From Nonomuraea rhodomycinica (lineage in GTDB: Bacteria; Actinomycetota; Actinomycetes; Streptosporangiales; Streptosporangiaceae), in assembly GCF_013363995.1 (NCBI RefSeq), contig NZ_JABWGO010000014.1, positions 124,001 through 188,000 of the forward strand: 64,000 bases of DNA, written 5' to 3'. Position 1 is the stretch's first letter; every line of letters begins with the position of its first letter. Both the position numbers and the translations under genes were made by a program. The notes under the pieces were generated by a model. The model did no database searches. It saw nothing but the letters and a program-made list of their open reading frames with translations, and was not told the DNA's origin. Shown here in pieces: positions 16,430-25,298 of the stretch.

Positions 16430-17890
16430 ATGCGTGTCAACGCCATGTCCCCGCCTACCGCCCGGCGGCCGCTCGGCGCGCGCCGCCGGTCGCTGGTCAT
16501 CGGCGCGCTCGGCGCACTCGGCCTGATCACGGCGATGGCGACGGCCGTTCCGGCCGATGCCGCGGCGAGCACGCTGGGCGCCGCCGCCGCGCAGAGCGGC
16601 CGCTACTTCGGCACCGCCATCGCCGCGGGCAGGCTCGGCGACTCCGCCTACACGACGATCGCCGGCCGCGAGTTCGACATGGTGACGGCCGAGAACGAGA
16701 TGAAGATCGACGCCACCGAGCCCAACCGGGGGCAGTTCACGTTCACCAGCGGCGACCGGGTCTACAACTGGGCCGTGCAGAACGGCAAGCGGGTGCGCGG
16801 GCACACCCTGGCCTGGCACTCCCAGCAGCCGGGCTGGATGCAGTCACTGTCGGGCAGCTCGCTGCGCCAGGCGATGATCGACCACATCAACGGCGTCATG
16901 GGCCACTACAAGGGCAAGATCTACGCCTGGGACGTGGTCAACGAGGCCTACGCCGACGGCAACTCCGGCGGCCGGCGGGACTCCAACCTCCAGCGCACCG
17001 GCAACGACTGGATCGAGGTGGCCTTCCGCACCGCGCGCGCCGCCGACCCGGCCGCCAAGCTCTGCTACAACGACTACAACATCGACAACTGGTCCTGGGC
17101 CAAGACCCAGGGCGTCTACAACATGGTCAGGGACTTCAAGGCCCGCGGCGTGCCGATCGACTGCGTCGGCCTGCAGTCGCACTTCAACAGCAACAGCCCC
17201 TACCCCGGCAACTACCGCACGACTCTCCAGAGCTTCGCCGCGCTGGGGGTCGACGTGCAGATCACCGAGCTGGACATCCAGGGCGGCTCGGCCACCACGT
17301 ACGCCAACGTCGTCAACGACTGCCTGGCGGTGCCGCGTTGCGCCGGCATCTCGGTCTGGGGGGTTCGCGACAGCGACTCCTGGCTCGGCGCCGGCGCCGC
17401 CCCGCTGCTCTTCGACGGCAACGGCAACAAGAAGGCCGCCTACACCGCGGTGCTCAACGCGCTCAACGGCGGCGGCACGACGCCGCCGCCCGGCGGGGGC
17501 GGCGCGGGGCAGATCCGGAACACGGCCTCCGGCCGCTGCGTGGACGTGCCCAACTCCAGCACCACCGACGGCACCGCGGTGCAACTGTGGGACTGCAACG
17601 GCCAGAGCAACCAGCAGTGGACGCAGACCACGGCCGGGGAGCTGAAGTACGGCGGCAAGTGTCTGGACGCCGGGGGCACGGGCAACGGCGCCAAGATCCA
17701 GATCTACTCCTGCTGGGGCGGCGACAACCAGAAATGGCGCGTCAACTCCGACGGCACGATCGTGGGCGTGCAGTCCGGGCTGTGCCTGGACGCCGTCGGC
17801 GGCGGCACCGGCAACGGCACGGGGCTGCAGCTGTACAGCTGCTGGGGCGGCGGCAACCAGAAGTGGACCTACAACGCGAGCGCCGCGTAG
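16430..17890 (+). CDS. xlnA: Secreted endo-1,4-beta-xylanase, GH10 with C-terminal CBM13
   Basis: A 486-residue secreted enzyme that cleaves internal xylan bonds. The ATG follows GGGAGG. A signal peptide ends near ADA-AAS (residue 45). The GH10 barrel covers about residues 46-345. The acid/base is E172 in WDVVNEAY and the nucleophile is E280 in ITELDIQG. A Gly/Pro linker (GGGTTPPPGGGG) leads to a ricin-type CBM13 of about 125 residues with three repeats ending in NQQW or NQKW, which binds xylan. The sequence closely resembles Streptomyces XlnA. It is followed by a strong hairpin and is separately transcribed from the GH43/GH62 pair. Confidence 0.96.
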   Translation: MRVNAMSPPTARRPLGARRRSLVIGALGALGLITAMATAVPADAAASTLGAAAAQSGRYFGTAIAAGRLGDSAYTTIAGREFDMVTAENEMKIDATEPNRGQFTFTSGDRVYNWAVQNGKRVRGHTLAWHSQQPGWMQSLSGSSLRQAMIDHINGVMGHYKGKIYAWDVVNEAYADGNSGGRRDSNLQRTGNDWIEVAFRTARAADPAAKLCYNDYNIDNWSWAKTQGVYNMVRDFKARGVPIDCVGLQSHFNSNSPYPGNYRTTLQSFAALGVDVQITELDIQGGSATTYANVVNDCLAVPRCAGISVWGVRDSDSWLGAGAAPLLFDGNGNKKAAYTAVLNALNGGGTTPPPGGGGAGQIRNTASGRCVDVPNSSTTDGTAVQLWDCNGQSNQQWTQTTAGELKYGGKCLDAGGTGNGAKIQIYSCWGGDNQKWRVNSDGTIVGVQSGLCLDAVGGGTGNGTGLQLYSCWGGGNQKWTYNASAA

Positions 17891-17907
17891 CCGCGTTCGT
17901 CCGCGTG

Positions 17908-17951
17908 GACCTCTCCTGCGGGGTGGTAAGGCCCTCCCCGCAGGAGAGGTC
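17908..17951 (+). terminator. Strong hairpin after the xylanase gene
   Basis: Perfect 16-bp arms at 17908-17923 and 17936-17951 with a 12-base loop, starting 18 bases after the stop. There is no T tract, which is usual for actinobacterial terminators. Confidence 0.8.
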
Positions 17952-18057
17952 GGGCTCGGCCCGAGCGGGAGGCGGTGCATCCGCATGACCACGGTTTCGG
18001 GACGGCAACTTAACGCGCGATCTCTCGCACGTTACCCGTTGCGAACCGGTAGCTGCT

Positions 18058-18070
18058 GTGAAACTTTCAC
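18058..18070. promoter_or_regulatory. Perfect palindrome GTGAAACTTTCAC
   Basis: A 6-1-6 perfect palindrome containing the GAAA-N-TTTC core seen three times before the xylanase gene. It lies about 250 bp before the GH43 start and links both xylan transcription units to one regulator. Confidence 0.55.
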
Positions 18071-18236
18071 GGGCACGGACACTGCGGCACGATCTTCCTG
18101 GACGCCGAAACTCCACGCGGGAAGGCGTTCCGGCGGCGACGCCCGGCCGTGACGACGACGCTCTTCGTTGACGCCGGACGGGCGGTCGGATGTACTCCGC
18201 GATGACCCGCTCGACGGAGCAGGCCGCCCACTGACG

Positions 18237-18250
18237 TGTTAACGCTAACA
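18237..18250. promoter_or_regulatory. LacI-type operator candidate TGTTAACGCTAACA
   Basis: A 14-bp near-palindrome with the central CG typical of LacI-family operators, one symmetric mismatch, 70 bp before the GH43 start. It may bind a pentose-responsive repressor encoded elsewhere. Confidence 0.5.
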
Positions 18251-18320
18251 ATCCCGCCTGCGGCCGGTCGCCGGCCTCGGCCTACGAGTTCGACCTCGGC
18301 CACAAGCTCTGGAGGTTCCT

Positions 18321-20342
18321 GTGAGGCGCGTGCTCGCGGTTCTCTCGTCCCTGCTCGCCGTGGGCGTGTTCCTCACGCCCACGGCGTCGGCCGCGACGGT
18401 CGACACCAACGCGTGGTACGTCCTGGTCAACCGCAACAGCGGCAAGGCCCTGGACGTCTACAACCTCTCCACCGCCGACGGCGGCCGGATCACCCAGTGG
18501 ACCCGCAACGACGGCAACCAGCAGCAATGGCAGTTCGTGGACTCCGGCGGCGGCTACTACCGGCTCAAGTCACGCCACTCCGGCAAGGTCCTTGACGTCA
18601 GCAACTCCTCCACCGCCAACGGCGCCGCCGTCGTCCAGTGGACCGACCACAACGGCACCAATCAGCAGTGGCGCCTGGCCGACTCGCCGGACGGCTACCT
18701 ACGGCTGATCAACCGCAACAGCAACAAGGCCCTCGAAGTCCAAGGCGCCTCCACCGCCGACGGCGCCAACATCGTCCAATATGACGACTGGGGCGGCGCC
18801 AACCAGCAATGGCAGCTCGTCCCGATCGGCAGCGGTCCGAACCCGGGCAGCACCTACACCAACCCGGTCGTCTGGCAGGACTTCGCCGACGGCGACATCA
18901 TCCGCGTCGGCGACGCCTACTACTACTCGGCCTCGACGATGCACTACTCGCCGGGCGCGCCGATCCTGCGCTCCTACAACCTGGTCGACTGGGAGTACGC
19001 CGGCCACTCGGTCCCGAGGCTCGACTTCGACTCCGGCGCCTACGACCTCAACGGCGGCCGGGCGTACGTGAAGGGCATCTGGGCCTCGGCCTTCAACTAC
19101 CGCACCAGCAACAGCACCTACTACTGGATCGGCTGCGTCGAGTTCAACCGGACCTACGTCTACACCGCCTCCGCCGTCGACGGGGCGTGGACCAAGCGCT
19201 CGCGGATCAACAACTGCTACTACGACGCCGGCCTGCTGATCGACACGAACGACACCATGTACGTCGCCTACGGCAACGGCACCATCAGTGTGGCCCAGCT
19301 CTCGGCCGACGGGCTCAGCCAGGTCCGCTCCCAGCAGGTGTTCCAGACTCCGAGCAGCGTCGGCACGCTGGAGGGCTCCCGCTTCTACAAGCGCAACGGC
19401 TACTACTACATCTGGCTGACCCGCCCCGCCAACGGCCAGTACGTGCTGCGCTCCACCTCCCCGTGGGGCCCGTACGAGATGCGCCAGGTCCTGCTCGACA
19501 TGCCCGGGCCCGTCTCCGGCGGCGGCGTGCCCCACCAGGGCGGGCTCGTCCAGACCCAGAACGGCGCTTGGTACTACATGGCGTTCGTCGACGCCTACCC
19601 CGGCGGCCGGATGCCGGCGCTCGCGCCGATCACCTGGACCAACGACTGGCCGACCGTGCAGACCGTGAACGGCGGCTGGGGCGTCACCTACCCGAAGCCG
19701 AACATCCAGACCAGCCGGACCGTCGCGTCCATGATCGGGCCCGACACCTTCACCTCCGGCAGCCTCGCGCCCCGCTGGGAGTGGAACCACAACCCCGACA
19801 CCAGCCGCTTCTCCACCGGCGACGGCCTGCGCCTGCAGACCGCGACCGTCACGGGCGACCTCTACAACGCCCGCAACACGCTGACCCACCGCATCCAGGG
19901 CCCGTCCTCGACGGCGACGATCGAGCTCGACCACGCGCAGATGGCCAACGGCGACCGCGCCGGGCTGGCCATGCTGCGCGACCAGTCGGCCTGGATCGGC
20001 GTCAAGCGCGACAACGGCGTCAGCCGGGTCGTGATGACGAACGGCCTGACCATGAACGGCTCGTGGCAGACCACCGGCACCGGCACCGAGGCGGCGAGCG
20101 CGGCCGTGTCGGGCAGCCGGATCTGGTTGCGGGTCGCCGCCGACATCCGGCCGGGGTCCGGCAGGCAGGCCCGCTTCTCCTACAGCACCGACGGCAGCAC
20201 CTTCGTGAGCCTCGGCCCGGCCTTCACGTTGACCAACGCCTGGCAGTTCTTCATGGGCTACCGCTTCGGGATCTTCAACTATGCCACCCAGTCGCTCGGC
20301 GGAGCGGTGACCGTGCGCCGCTTCGACCTCACCACGCCGTGA
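18321..20342 (+). CDS. Secreted GH43 beta-xylosidase/arabinofuranosidase with N-terminal CBM13
   Basis: A 673-residue secreted enzyme. GTG at 18321 follows GGAGG. The signal peptide ends at TASA-AT. Residues about 26-168 form a ricin-type CBM13 with three QxW repeats. The GH43 five-bladed propeller begins at YTNPVVWQDFADGDIIRVGD, where the early Asp would be the general base. A later GTLEGSRFYKRNGYYY segment carries the likely acid Glu. The C-terminal 200 residues form a concanavalin-like beta-sandwich seen in GH43 xylosidases. It is separated from the GH62 gene by 11 bp, so the two form an operon for trimming arabinoxylan. Exact specificity cannot be read from sequence. Confidence 0.9.
   Translation: MRRVLAVLSSLLAVGVFLTPTASAATVDTNAWYVLVNRNSGKALDVYNLSTADGGRITQWTRNDGNQQQWQFVDSGGGYYRLKSRHSGKVLDVSNSSTANGAAVVQWTDHNGTNQQWRLADSPDGYLRLINRNSNKALEVQGASTADGANIVQYDDWGGANQQWQLVPIGSGPNPGSTYTNPVVWQDFADGDIIRVGDAYYYSASTMHYSPGAPILRSYNLVDWEYAGHSVPRLDFDSGAYDLNGGRAYVKGIWASAFNYRTSNSTYYWIGCVEFNRTYVYTASAVDGAWTKRSRINNCYYDAGLLIDTNDTMYVAYGNGTISVAQLSADGLSQVRSQQVFQTPSSVGTLEGSRFYKRNGYYYIWLTRPANGQYVLRSTSPWGPYEMRQVLLDMPGPVSGGGVPHQGGLVQTQNGAWYYMAFVDAYPGGRMPALAPITWTNDWPTVQTVNGGWGVTYPKPNIQTSRTVASMIGPDTFTSGSLAPRWEWNHNPDTSRFSTGDGLRLQTATVTGDLYNARNTLTHRIQGPSSTATIELDHAQMANGDRAGLAMLRDQSAWIGVKRDNGVSRVVMTNGLTMNGSWQTTGTGTEAASAAVSGSRIWLRVAADIRPGSGRQARFSYSTDGSTFVSLGPAFTLTNAWQFFMGYRFGIFNYATQSLGGAVTVRRFDLTTP
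18396..18824 (+). repeat. CBM13 cassette, copy 1
   Basis: A 429-bp segment encoding 143 residues that aligns without gaps to 20447-20875. By eye about 14 residues differ, and long stretches are also near-identical at the DNA level, starting with the segment encoding TVDTNAWYVLVNRNSGKALD. This indicates a recent intragenic domain duplication or gene conversion. Confidence 0.85.
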
Positions 20343-20353
20343 AGGAGCACCCG

Positions 20354-21805
20354 ATGAGATCCAGACCCCTCTCCGTCGTCGCGACGGTGGTCGCCTTACT
20401 GGCGAGCCTGTTCGTCGCCCTGCAGACCGAGTCCGCCCATGCGGCCACCGTGGACACCAACGCGTGGTACGTCCTGGTCAACCGCAACAGCGGCAAGGCC
20501 CTGGACGTCTACAACCTGTCCACCGCCGACGGCGGCCGCATCACCCAATGGACCCGCAACAACCAGAACCAGCAGCAGTGGCAGTTCGTCGACTCCGGCG
20601 GCGGCTACTACCGCATCAGGTCCCGCCACTCCGGCAAAGTGCTCGACGTCTACAACTTCTCCACCGCCAACGGCGGCGCGATCGTCCAATGGGCCGACGG
20701 CAACGGCACCAACCAGCAATGGAGACTCGCCGACAGCTCCGACGGCCACATCCGGCTGATCAACCGCAACAGCGGCAAGGCCCTCGAGGTGCAGGGCGCC
20801 TCCACCGCCGACGGCGCCAACATCGTCCAGTACGACGACTGGGGCGGCGCCAACCAGCAGTGGCAGCTCGTCCCGGTCGACGGCGGCAGTCCCGGCACGT
20901 GCGACCTCCCGTCCACCTACCGCTGGAGCTCGACGGGCCCGCTGGCGACCCCGAAGGCGGGCTGGGTCTCGCTCAAGGACTTCACCGTCGCCCCCTACAA
21001 CGGCAGGCACCTCGTCTACGCCACGACGCACGACACGGGCACCAGGTGGGGCTCGATGAGCTTCAGCCCCTTCACCAACTGGTCCGACATGGCCTCGGCC
21101 GCTCAGAACACGATGTCGTCCTCCACCGTCGCGCCCACGCTGTTCTACTTCGCCCCGAAGAACATCTGGGTGCTCGCCTACCAGTGGGGCGGCACCGCCT
21201 TCTCCTACCGGACCTCCAGCGACCCGACCAACCCGAACGGCTGGTCGGCGCAGCAGGTGCTCTTCTCCGGCAGCATCTCGGGCTCCGGAACGGGCCCCAT
21301 CGACCAGACGCTCATCGGTGACGGCACGAACATGTACCTGTTCTTCGCCGGCGACAACGGCAAGATCTACCGGGCGAGCATGCCCATCGGGAACTTCCCG
21401 GGAAGTTTCGGCAGCACCTCGACGGTGGTCATGAGCGACACGACGAACAACCTGTTCGAAGCCGTCCAGGTCTACAAGCTCCAGGGCCAGAACCGGTACC
21501 TCATGCTCGTCGAGGCGATCGGCGCGCAGGGCCGCTACTTCCGCTCGTTCACGGCCACCAGTCTGGGCGGTTCGTGGACGCCGCAGGCCGCGACGGAGAG
21601 CAACCCCTTCGCCGGCAAGGCCAACAGCGGCGCGACCTGGACCAACGACATCAGCCACGGCGAGCTGGTCCGGGCCGGCGCCGATCAGACCATGACCGTC
21701 GACCCCTGCCACCTGCAGCTGCTCTACCAGGGACGCAGCCCCAGCTCCGGCGGCGACTACGGCCTCCTCCCCTACCGGCCGGGCCTGCTGACGCTGCAGC
21801 GCTGA
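20354..21805 (+). CDS. Secreted GH62 alpha-L-arabinofuranosidase with N-terminal CBM13
   Basis: A 483-residue secreted enzyme that removes arabinose branches from arabinoxylan. The ATG follows AAGGAG. The signal peptide ends at SAHA-AT. A CBM13 nearly identical to that of the upstream GH43 gene is followed by the GH62 propeller, beginning CDLPSTYRWSSTGPLATPK. The family catalytic residues are visible as Asp in SLKDFT, Asp in GPIDQTLIGD and Glu in LFEAVQVYK. The terminal HGELVRAGADQTMTVDP is also characteristic. It is the second gene of the GH43-GH62 operon and converges on the WYL regulator after nine bases. Confidence 0.94.
   Translation: MRSRPLSVVATVVALLASLFVALQTESAHAATVDTNAWYVLVNRNSGKALDVYNLSTADGGRITQWTRNNQNQQQWQFVDSGGGYYRIRSRHSGKVLDVYNFSTANGGAIVQWADGNGTNQQWRLADSSDGHIRLINRNSGKALEVQGASTADGANIVQYDDWGGANQQWQLVPVDGGSPGTCDLPSTYRWSSTGPLATPKAGWVSLKDFTVAPYNGRHLVYATTHDTGTRWGSMSFSPFTNWSDMASAAQNTMSSSTVAPTLFYFAPKNIWVLAYQWGGTAFSYRTSSDPTNPNGWSAQQVLFSGSISGSGTGPIDQTLIGDGTNMYLFFAGDNGKIYRASMPIGNFPGSFGSTSTVVMSDTTNNLFEAVQVYKLQGQNRYLMLVEAIGAQGRYFRSFTATSLGGSWTPQAATESNPFAGKANSGATWTNDISHGELVRAGADQTMTVDPCHLQLLYQGRSPSSGGDYGLLPYRPGLLTLQR
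20447..20875 (+). repeat. CBM13 cassette, copy 2
   Basis: Partner of 18396-18824: same length, no gaps, encoding the carbohydrate-binding module of the GH62 enzyme. Confidence 0.85.
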
Positions 21806-21814
21806 CGGGGGTCC

Positions 21815-22762
21815 TCATTCCGGCGTCTGGTCCAGCAGGCGCTGGGCCAGGCGCCGGACGGCGGTGCGCAGTTCCCGCGGCGAGCGGACCGTGAACGGGA
21901 AGCCGAGCCCGGCCAGCATCGTGGCCATGCCGTCCAGGGACTCGGCCCGCATCCGCAGCAGCGCTCCGTCCGGGGTCTCGGTGAGCGTGGCCACCGACGG
22001 CGGGACGCGGCGGGACGCCTCGGCGAGGGGGACGTGCAGGACGACCTCGACGAGGTGCGCGTACGGCACCCGGGCCAGCGACGCGGTCACCTGCCGCACC
22101 GGGTCGGACTCCTCGGGGATCTCGTAGGAGGCCGTCCCCGGGACGACGGCGGAGATCCGGTCGACGCGGAAGGTGCGGATCTCGCCGGACCGGTGGTCGT
22201 GGCCGGTCACGTACCAGCGGCCGGAGTGGAAGACCAGGCCGTGGCCGTCCAGTTCGCGTTCGGTTCGGGCGCCCTGCCAGGAGCGGTAGCGCAGGGTGAC
22301 CCGGCGGCGGTCACGGATCGCGGCGGCCAGGGTCAGCACCGCCCGGCTGGCGGGTGTCGGCGCCGCGCGTTCGGCGAGGGTGAAGTCCAGGGTCTCCTCC
22401 AGCGCGCCGGCCTGTTCGCGCAGCGTGGCCGGCAGCACCCGCCGGATCTTGGCCAGGGCGGCCTCGGTGGCCTCGGCGGCCAGGCCCAGGCGGCGTCCGG
22501 CGAGCAGACCGAGCACCACGGCGGTGGCCTCGTCGTCGGTGAGCATCAGCGGCGGCAGCTTGTAGCCGGGCATCAGCCGGTAGCCGCCGTAGCGGCCGCG
22601 CTCGGCGGCGACCGGGATGCCCAGCTCGGCCAGCCGGGCGGCGTAACGCCGCACGGTCCGCTCGTCCACGCCGAGCCGCTGCGCCAGGTCGCGTCCGCCC
22701 AGCCCGTGGTGCGCCTGGAGCAGTTCGAGCATGGCCAGCATCCGGGTCGCCGGGTATGACAC
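21815..22762 (-). CDS. HTH-WYL domain transcriptional regulator (YafY type)
   Basis: A 315-residue protein from GTG at 22762. The N-terminal helix-turn-helix reads DLAQRLGVDERTVRRYAARL, followed by the wing RGRYGGYRL. The central WYL domain (about residues 140-210) includes RRRVTLRYRSW and the degenerate signature GRWYVTGHD. The C-terminal WCX extension is present. Such proteins sense ligands or nucleic acids and often control a divergent gene, here an alpha/beta hydrolase 81 bp away. The GCGGA/TCCGC inverted repeat at 22783-22797 is a possible operator. Confidence 0.9.
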   Translation of the reverse strand: MSYPATRMLAMLELLQAHHGLGGRDLAQRLGVDERTVRRYAARLAELGIPVAAERGRYGGYRLMPGYKLPPLMLTDDEATAVVLGLLAGRRLGLAAEATEAALAKIRRVLPATLREQAGALEETLDFTLAERAAPTPASRAVLTLAAAIRDRRRVTLRYRSWQGARTERELDGHGLVFHSGRWYVTGHDHRSGEIRTFRVDRISAVVPGTASYEIPEESDPVRQVTASLARVPYAHLVEVVLHVPLAEASRRVPPSVATLTETPDGALLRMRAESLDGMATMLAGLGFPFTVRSPRELRTAVRRLAQRLLDQTPE

Positions 22763-22843
22763 AGGTCACTCTCTTAATCCGGGCGGATTTCGTCCGCTAT
22801 CGGCTTTAGCGTAGCGACATCGGATCACTGAGAGGACGACGAG

Positions 22844-23551
22844 ATGGCGAACTACGTGCTGGTTCCCGGGTTCTGGCTCGGGGCCTGGGCCTGGGACGAG
22901 GTGGCGCGGCACCTGCGCGCCGCCGGGCACCAGGTGCGGGCGGTCACCCTGACCGGGCTGGCGGAGCGGTCCGGGGAGCTGTCGCCGGAGGTCGGCGTGG
23001 AGACCCATGTCGCCGACATCCTCGCGGCGATGGACGGATGGGACGAGGTCGTCCTGGTCGGGCACAGCGGGGCGAATGTCCCGGTGACCGCGGTCGCCGA
23101 CCGGCATCCCGAACGGCTCAGCCGCGTCGTCTACGTCGACACCGCGCCGCTGCCGTCGGGTGTGGCCGTGATCGACTTCAATGACGAGGACACGCAGAAG
23201 GTCTGGCGCGCCCAGGTCGGTGACGGTCATGCGCTCGACGTGCCCTCGTTCGAGGAGGGGGACGGCATGGTCGCGGGGCTGACCGAGGAACATCTCGCGC
23301 AGATCCGCGCGAAGGCGACACCTCACCCGTGGGGCGCGGTCACCCAGTCGGTCCACCGGCCGGAGCGGATCCCGCCGACGCCGAAGACCATGGTCGCCTC
23401 GACGATGCCGGTGGCGATGATCCGCGAGCTGATCGCCTCGGGGAACCCGGCGTTCGCCCCCCTCGGCTCCCCCGAATGGACCTTCGTCGAGCTGCCGACC
23501 GGTCACTGGCCGATGTTCTCGCGACCGGCGGAGCTCGCCGCGCTGCTCTGA
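22844..23551 (+). CDS. Alpha/beta hydrolase (esterase, salicylate-esterase-like)
   Basis: A 235-residue cytoplasmic hydrolase. The oxyanion segment is LVPGFWLGAWAWDEV, the nucleophile Ser is in VLVGHSGANVP, and the catalytic His is in TGHWPMFSRP. The size and FWLGAWAW start match the plant methylesterase-like EstC family. It is divergent from the WYL regulator and probably under its control. The substrate is unknown. Confidence 0.88.
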   Translation: MANYVLVPGFWLGAWAWDEVARHLRAAGHQVRAVTLTGLAERSGELSPEVGVETHVADILAAMDGWDEVVLVGHSGANVPVTAVADRHPERLSRVVYVDTAPLPSGVAVIDFNDEDTQKVWRAQVGDGHALDVPSFEEGDGMVAGLTEEHLAQIRAKATPHPWGAVTQSVHRPERIPPTPKTMVASTMPVAMIRELIASGNPAFAPLGSPEWTFVELPTGHWPMFSRPAELAALL

Positions 23552-23602
23552 CCACCGCCGCACGAGGGCGACGCCGCCTGGACCTACCGGCCCGGCGCCC
23601 AG

Positions 23603-23639
23603 TCCTGGACGAGGAGACCGAGCAGCACCTCGTCCAGGA
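23603..23639. terminator. Bidirectional hairpin between convergent genes
   Basis: Perfect 12-bp arms at 23603-23614 and 23628-23639 with a 13-base loop, in the 150-bp gap between the hydrolase and the RibD-like gene. Confidence 0.65.
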
Positions 23640-23701
23640 ACTCGCCCATCACCCAGGCCGAGGAGCGCAGCACCGGTGAGTGGCTGGGCGGCGGCAAACC
23701 G

Positions 23702-24313
23702 TCAGCGGCGCACCCTGAACTTCAGGTGCAGCACCCCTTCGCCCTGGATCACCACGTGCGGGTCCTCCAGCAGGTGCTGCCCGTCGATGCCGCCGAAGTA
23801 GCGTTTGCCCGACCCGAACACCACCGGCACCACATCCATCGCCACCTCGTCCACGAGCCCGGCCATGAGGATCTGGCCGCCCACCTCACCGGCGTTCACG
23901 GCGACCGTCCGGTCCCCGGCGAGCTCCCGCGCCGTGCCGATCGCGGCCGTCACATCGTCGACGAAGTGGTACGACGCCTCGGGATGCCAGCCCTCGGGCT
24001 TGGGCCGGTGCGACACCACGACCACGTGGTCACCCGCGGGCGGCTGCCCCTCCCAGCCGTTCACCAGGTCGAACAGGTGGCGGCCCATCACGATCGTGCC
24101 GATCGACTTCCACATCGACCGGACGTACGGCGCCGACGCGCGCGAGACCCTGAAGCGGCTGCCGGTTCCGGAATGGTCGTACGGCTGGTCGCCGCCTCCG
24201 GTGATCGGGGTGTCGCCGTTGAAGTACCACTCGTGGAGCGGCCCGACGTCGTCGTCCCGGTCGGCGATGAAGCCGTCCACCGACACCACGTTGTGCATGA
24301 TCACCGTGCCCAC
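23702..24313 (-). CDS. Dihydrofolate reductase-like protein (RibD C-terminal domain)
   Basis: A 203-residue protein. The start is GTG at 24313 behind GGGAG; the open frame extends far upstream through the AraC gene, but that extension is antisense-like sequence. The fold signature is IMHNVVSVDGFIAD at the N-terminus, then SIGTIVMGRHLFD and VNAGEVGGQILMAGLVDE. These RibD/DHFR-like proteins bind NADPH; most lack a known substrate. It lies 74 bp downstream of the AraC-type regulator in the same direction, a common pairing for this family. Confidence 0.88.
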   Translation of the reverse strand: MGTVIMHNVVSVDGFIADRDDDVGPLHEWYFNGDTPITGGGDQPYDHSGTGSRFRVSRASAPYVRSMWKSIGTIVMGRHLFDLVNGWEGQPPAGDHVVVVSHRPKPEGWHPEASYHFVDDVTAAIGTARELAGDRTVAVNAGEVGGQILMAGLVDEVAMDVVPVVFGSGKRYFGGIDGQHLLEDPHVVIQGEGVLHLKFRVRR

Positions 24314-24387
24314 AGGCTCTCCCGAAGTCTTGTCGCGTGTTCGCCCCCGATCGTGCCCTCGCCGGGGGCGGACGGGCTTGTAAAAAA

Positions 24388-25230
24388 TCACTCGGCGGGC
24401 ATCGGGCCGCTGTCCGGCGGGAAGCCCCGCTCGGCGGGGAACCGGCGGCGCAGGGCCAGGTACTCCGTCGGGGTGTGACCGGTGAAGTCCTTGAACTCCT
24501 TGCTGAAGTGGGCCTGGTCGAAGTAGCCCGCCGTCAGGGCGACCTGCGACCAGTCGACCGGGCCCAGAGCGTCCACGGACACGATGAGCTGCGCGAAACG
24601 ATAGATCCGCGCCACCCGCTTCGGCGTGACCCCGACGTGCGAGGTGAACTGCGCGGCCAGGTGATTGCCGCTCACCCCGGCGGCGTCCGCCAGCGCGCCG
24701 ACCGGGACCACGCCGTGGGAGGTCTCCAGACGCATGCCGGTGTGCCGCACCAGGTCGAGACCGCGCGACGGCGCCTCGGCCAGGCGCGAACGCAACTCCG
24801 CCTCCAGCACCCGCAGCGTCCCGGTGGCCGACGCGACGGCGCCGACCTGCTCCCGGATCCGGTCCACGGACCGGTGCCAGACGGCGTCGACCGGCACCCA
24901 CCGGTTGCGCAGCTCGCTCGCCGGCAGGCCGGCGAACGGCGCGATCCCCCACGGCTTGAAGTGCACCCCGACGAGCCGCACCGGCGTGGGGTACTCGAAG
25001 AGGAAACGCCTGGTCCACACGCCCATGAACCACCCGTCGGTGAGCACCGCCGGCGGCACCGAAGGGTCGGAGTCCCACAGGCGGACGGGTCCGCCCAGGT
25101 TGACGAACAGGTGCGCCGACGGCATCGGCGGGACGTTCATCCGGCGGTGACGCGGCACCCCGGTCAGGCAGTAGAGATCGTCGATGAACCGGTCGAGCGG
25201 CGGCGCGGGCACCCGGGTGACGTACTCCAT
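24388..25230 (-). CDS. AraC-family transcriptional regulator
   Basis: A 280-residue regulator with an N-terminal DUF6597-like sensory domain and a C-terminal double helix-turn-helix (GALADAAGVSGNHLAAQF, then VALTAGYFDQAHFSKEFKDF). There is no ribosome site before the ATG. Instead CACACT lies six bases upstream (25242-25237), so the message is probably leaderless. It is divergent from an MFS gene and upstream of the RibD-like gene; both may be targets. Confidence 0.9.
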   Translation of the reverse strand: MEYVTRVPAPPLDRFIDDLYCLTGVPRHRRMNVPPMPSAHLFVNLGGPVRLWDSDPSVPPAVLTDGWFMGVWTRRFLFEYPTPVRLVGVHFKPWGIAPFAGLPASELRNRWVPVDAVWHRSVDRIREQVGAVASATGTLRVLEAELRSRLAEAPSRGLDLVRHTGMRLETSHGVVPVGALADAAGVSGNHLAAQFTSHVGVTPKRVARIYRFAQLIVSVDALGPVDWSQVALTAGYFDQAHFSKEFKDFTGHTPTEYLALRRRFPAERGFPPDSGPMPAE

Positions 25231-25248
25231 GGAGCCAGTGTGGCCGAG

Positions 25249-25294
25249 CGCGAAAACGCGTTGCCGTGGATGCTCGCGAAACGTATGGTTTTGC
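25249..25294. promoter_or_regulatory. Promoter and operator of the AraC/MFS divergon
   Basis: TTGCCG (25261-25266), 17 bases and TATGGT (25284-25289) form the MFS promoter, ten bases before GTG 25299. The palindrome CGCGAAAACGCG (25249-25260) abuts its -35 and lies in the spacer of the leftward promoter. A related half, GCGAAAC-N5-GTTTTGC (25276-25294), overlaps the MFS -10. Repeated GCGAAA elements suggest a shared regulator. Confidence 0.5.
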
Positions 25295-25298
25295 GCTC

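Larger units (their letters stand above)
17891..18320. other. Intergenic region between xylanase and GH43 genes, 430 bp
   Basis: Holds a terminator hairpin (17908-17951), a 13-bp GAAA/TTTC palindrome (18058-18070) and a LacI-type operator (18237-18250). No coding frame is supported. Confidence 0.6.

Noticed and set aside
18396..20875. CRISPR or tandem-repeat array in the GH43/GH62 genes
   Set aside because: The repeats are CBM13 QxW modules in coding frame, with no spacer structure.
25266..25298. GTG 25266 as start of the MFS gene
   Set aside because: It falls within the predicted promoter -35 and has no ribosome site.
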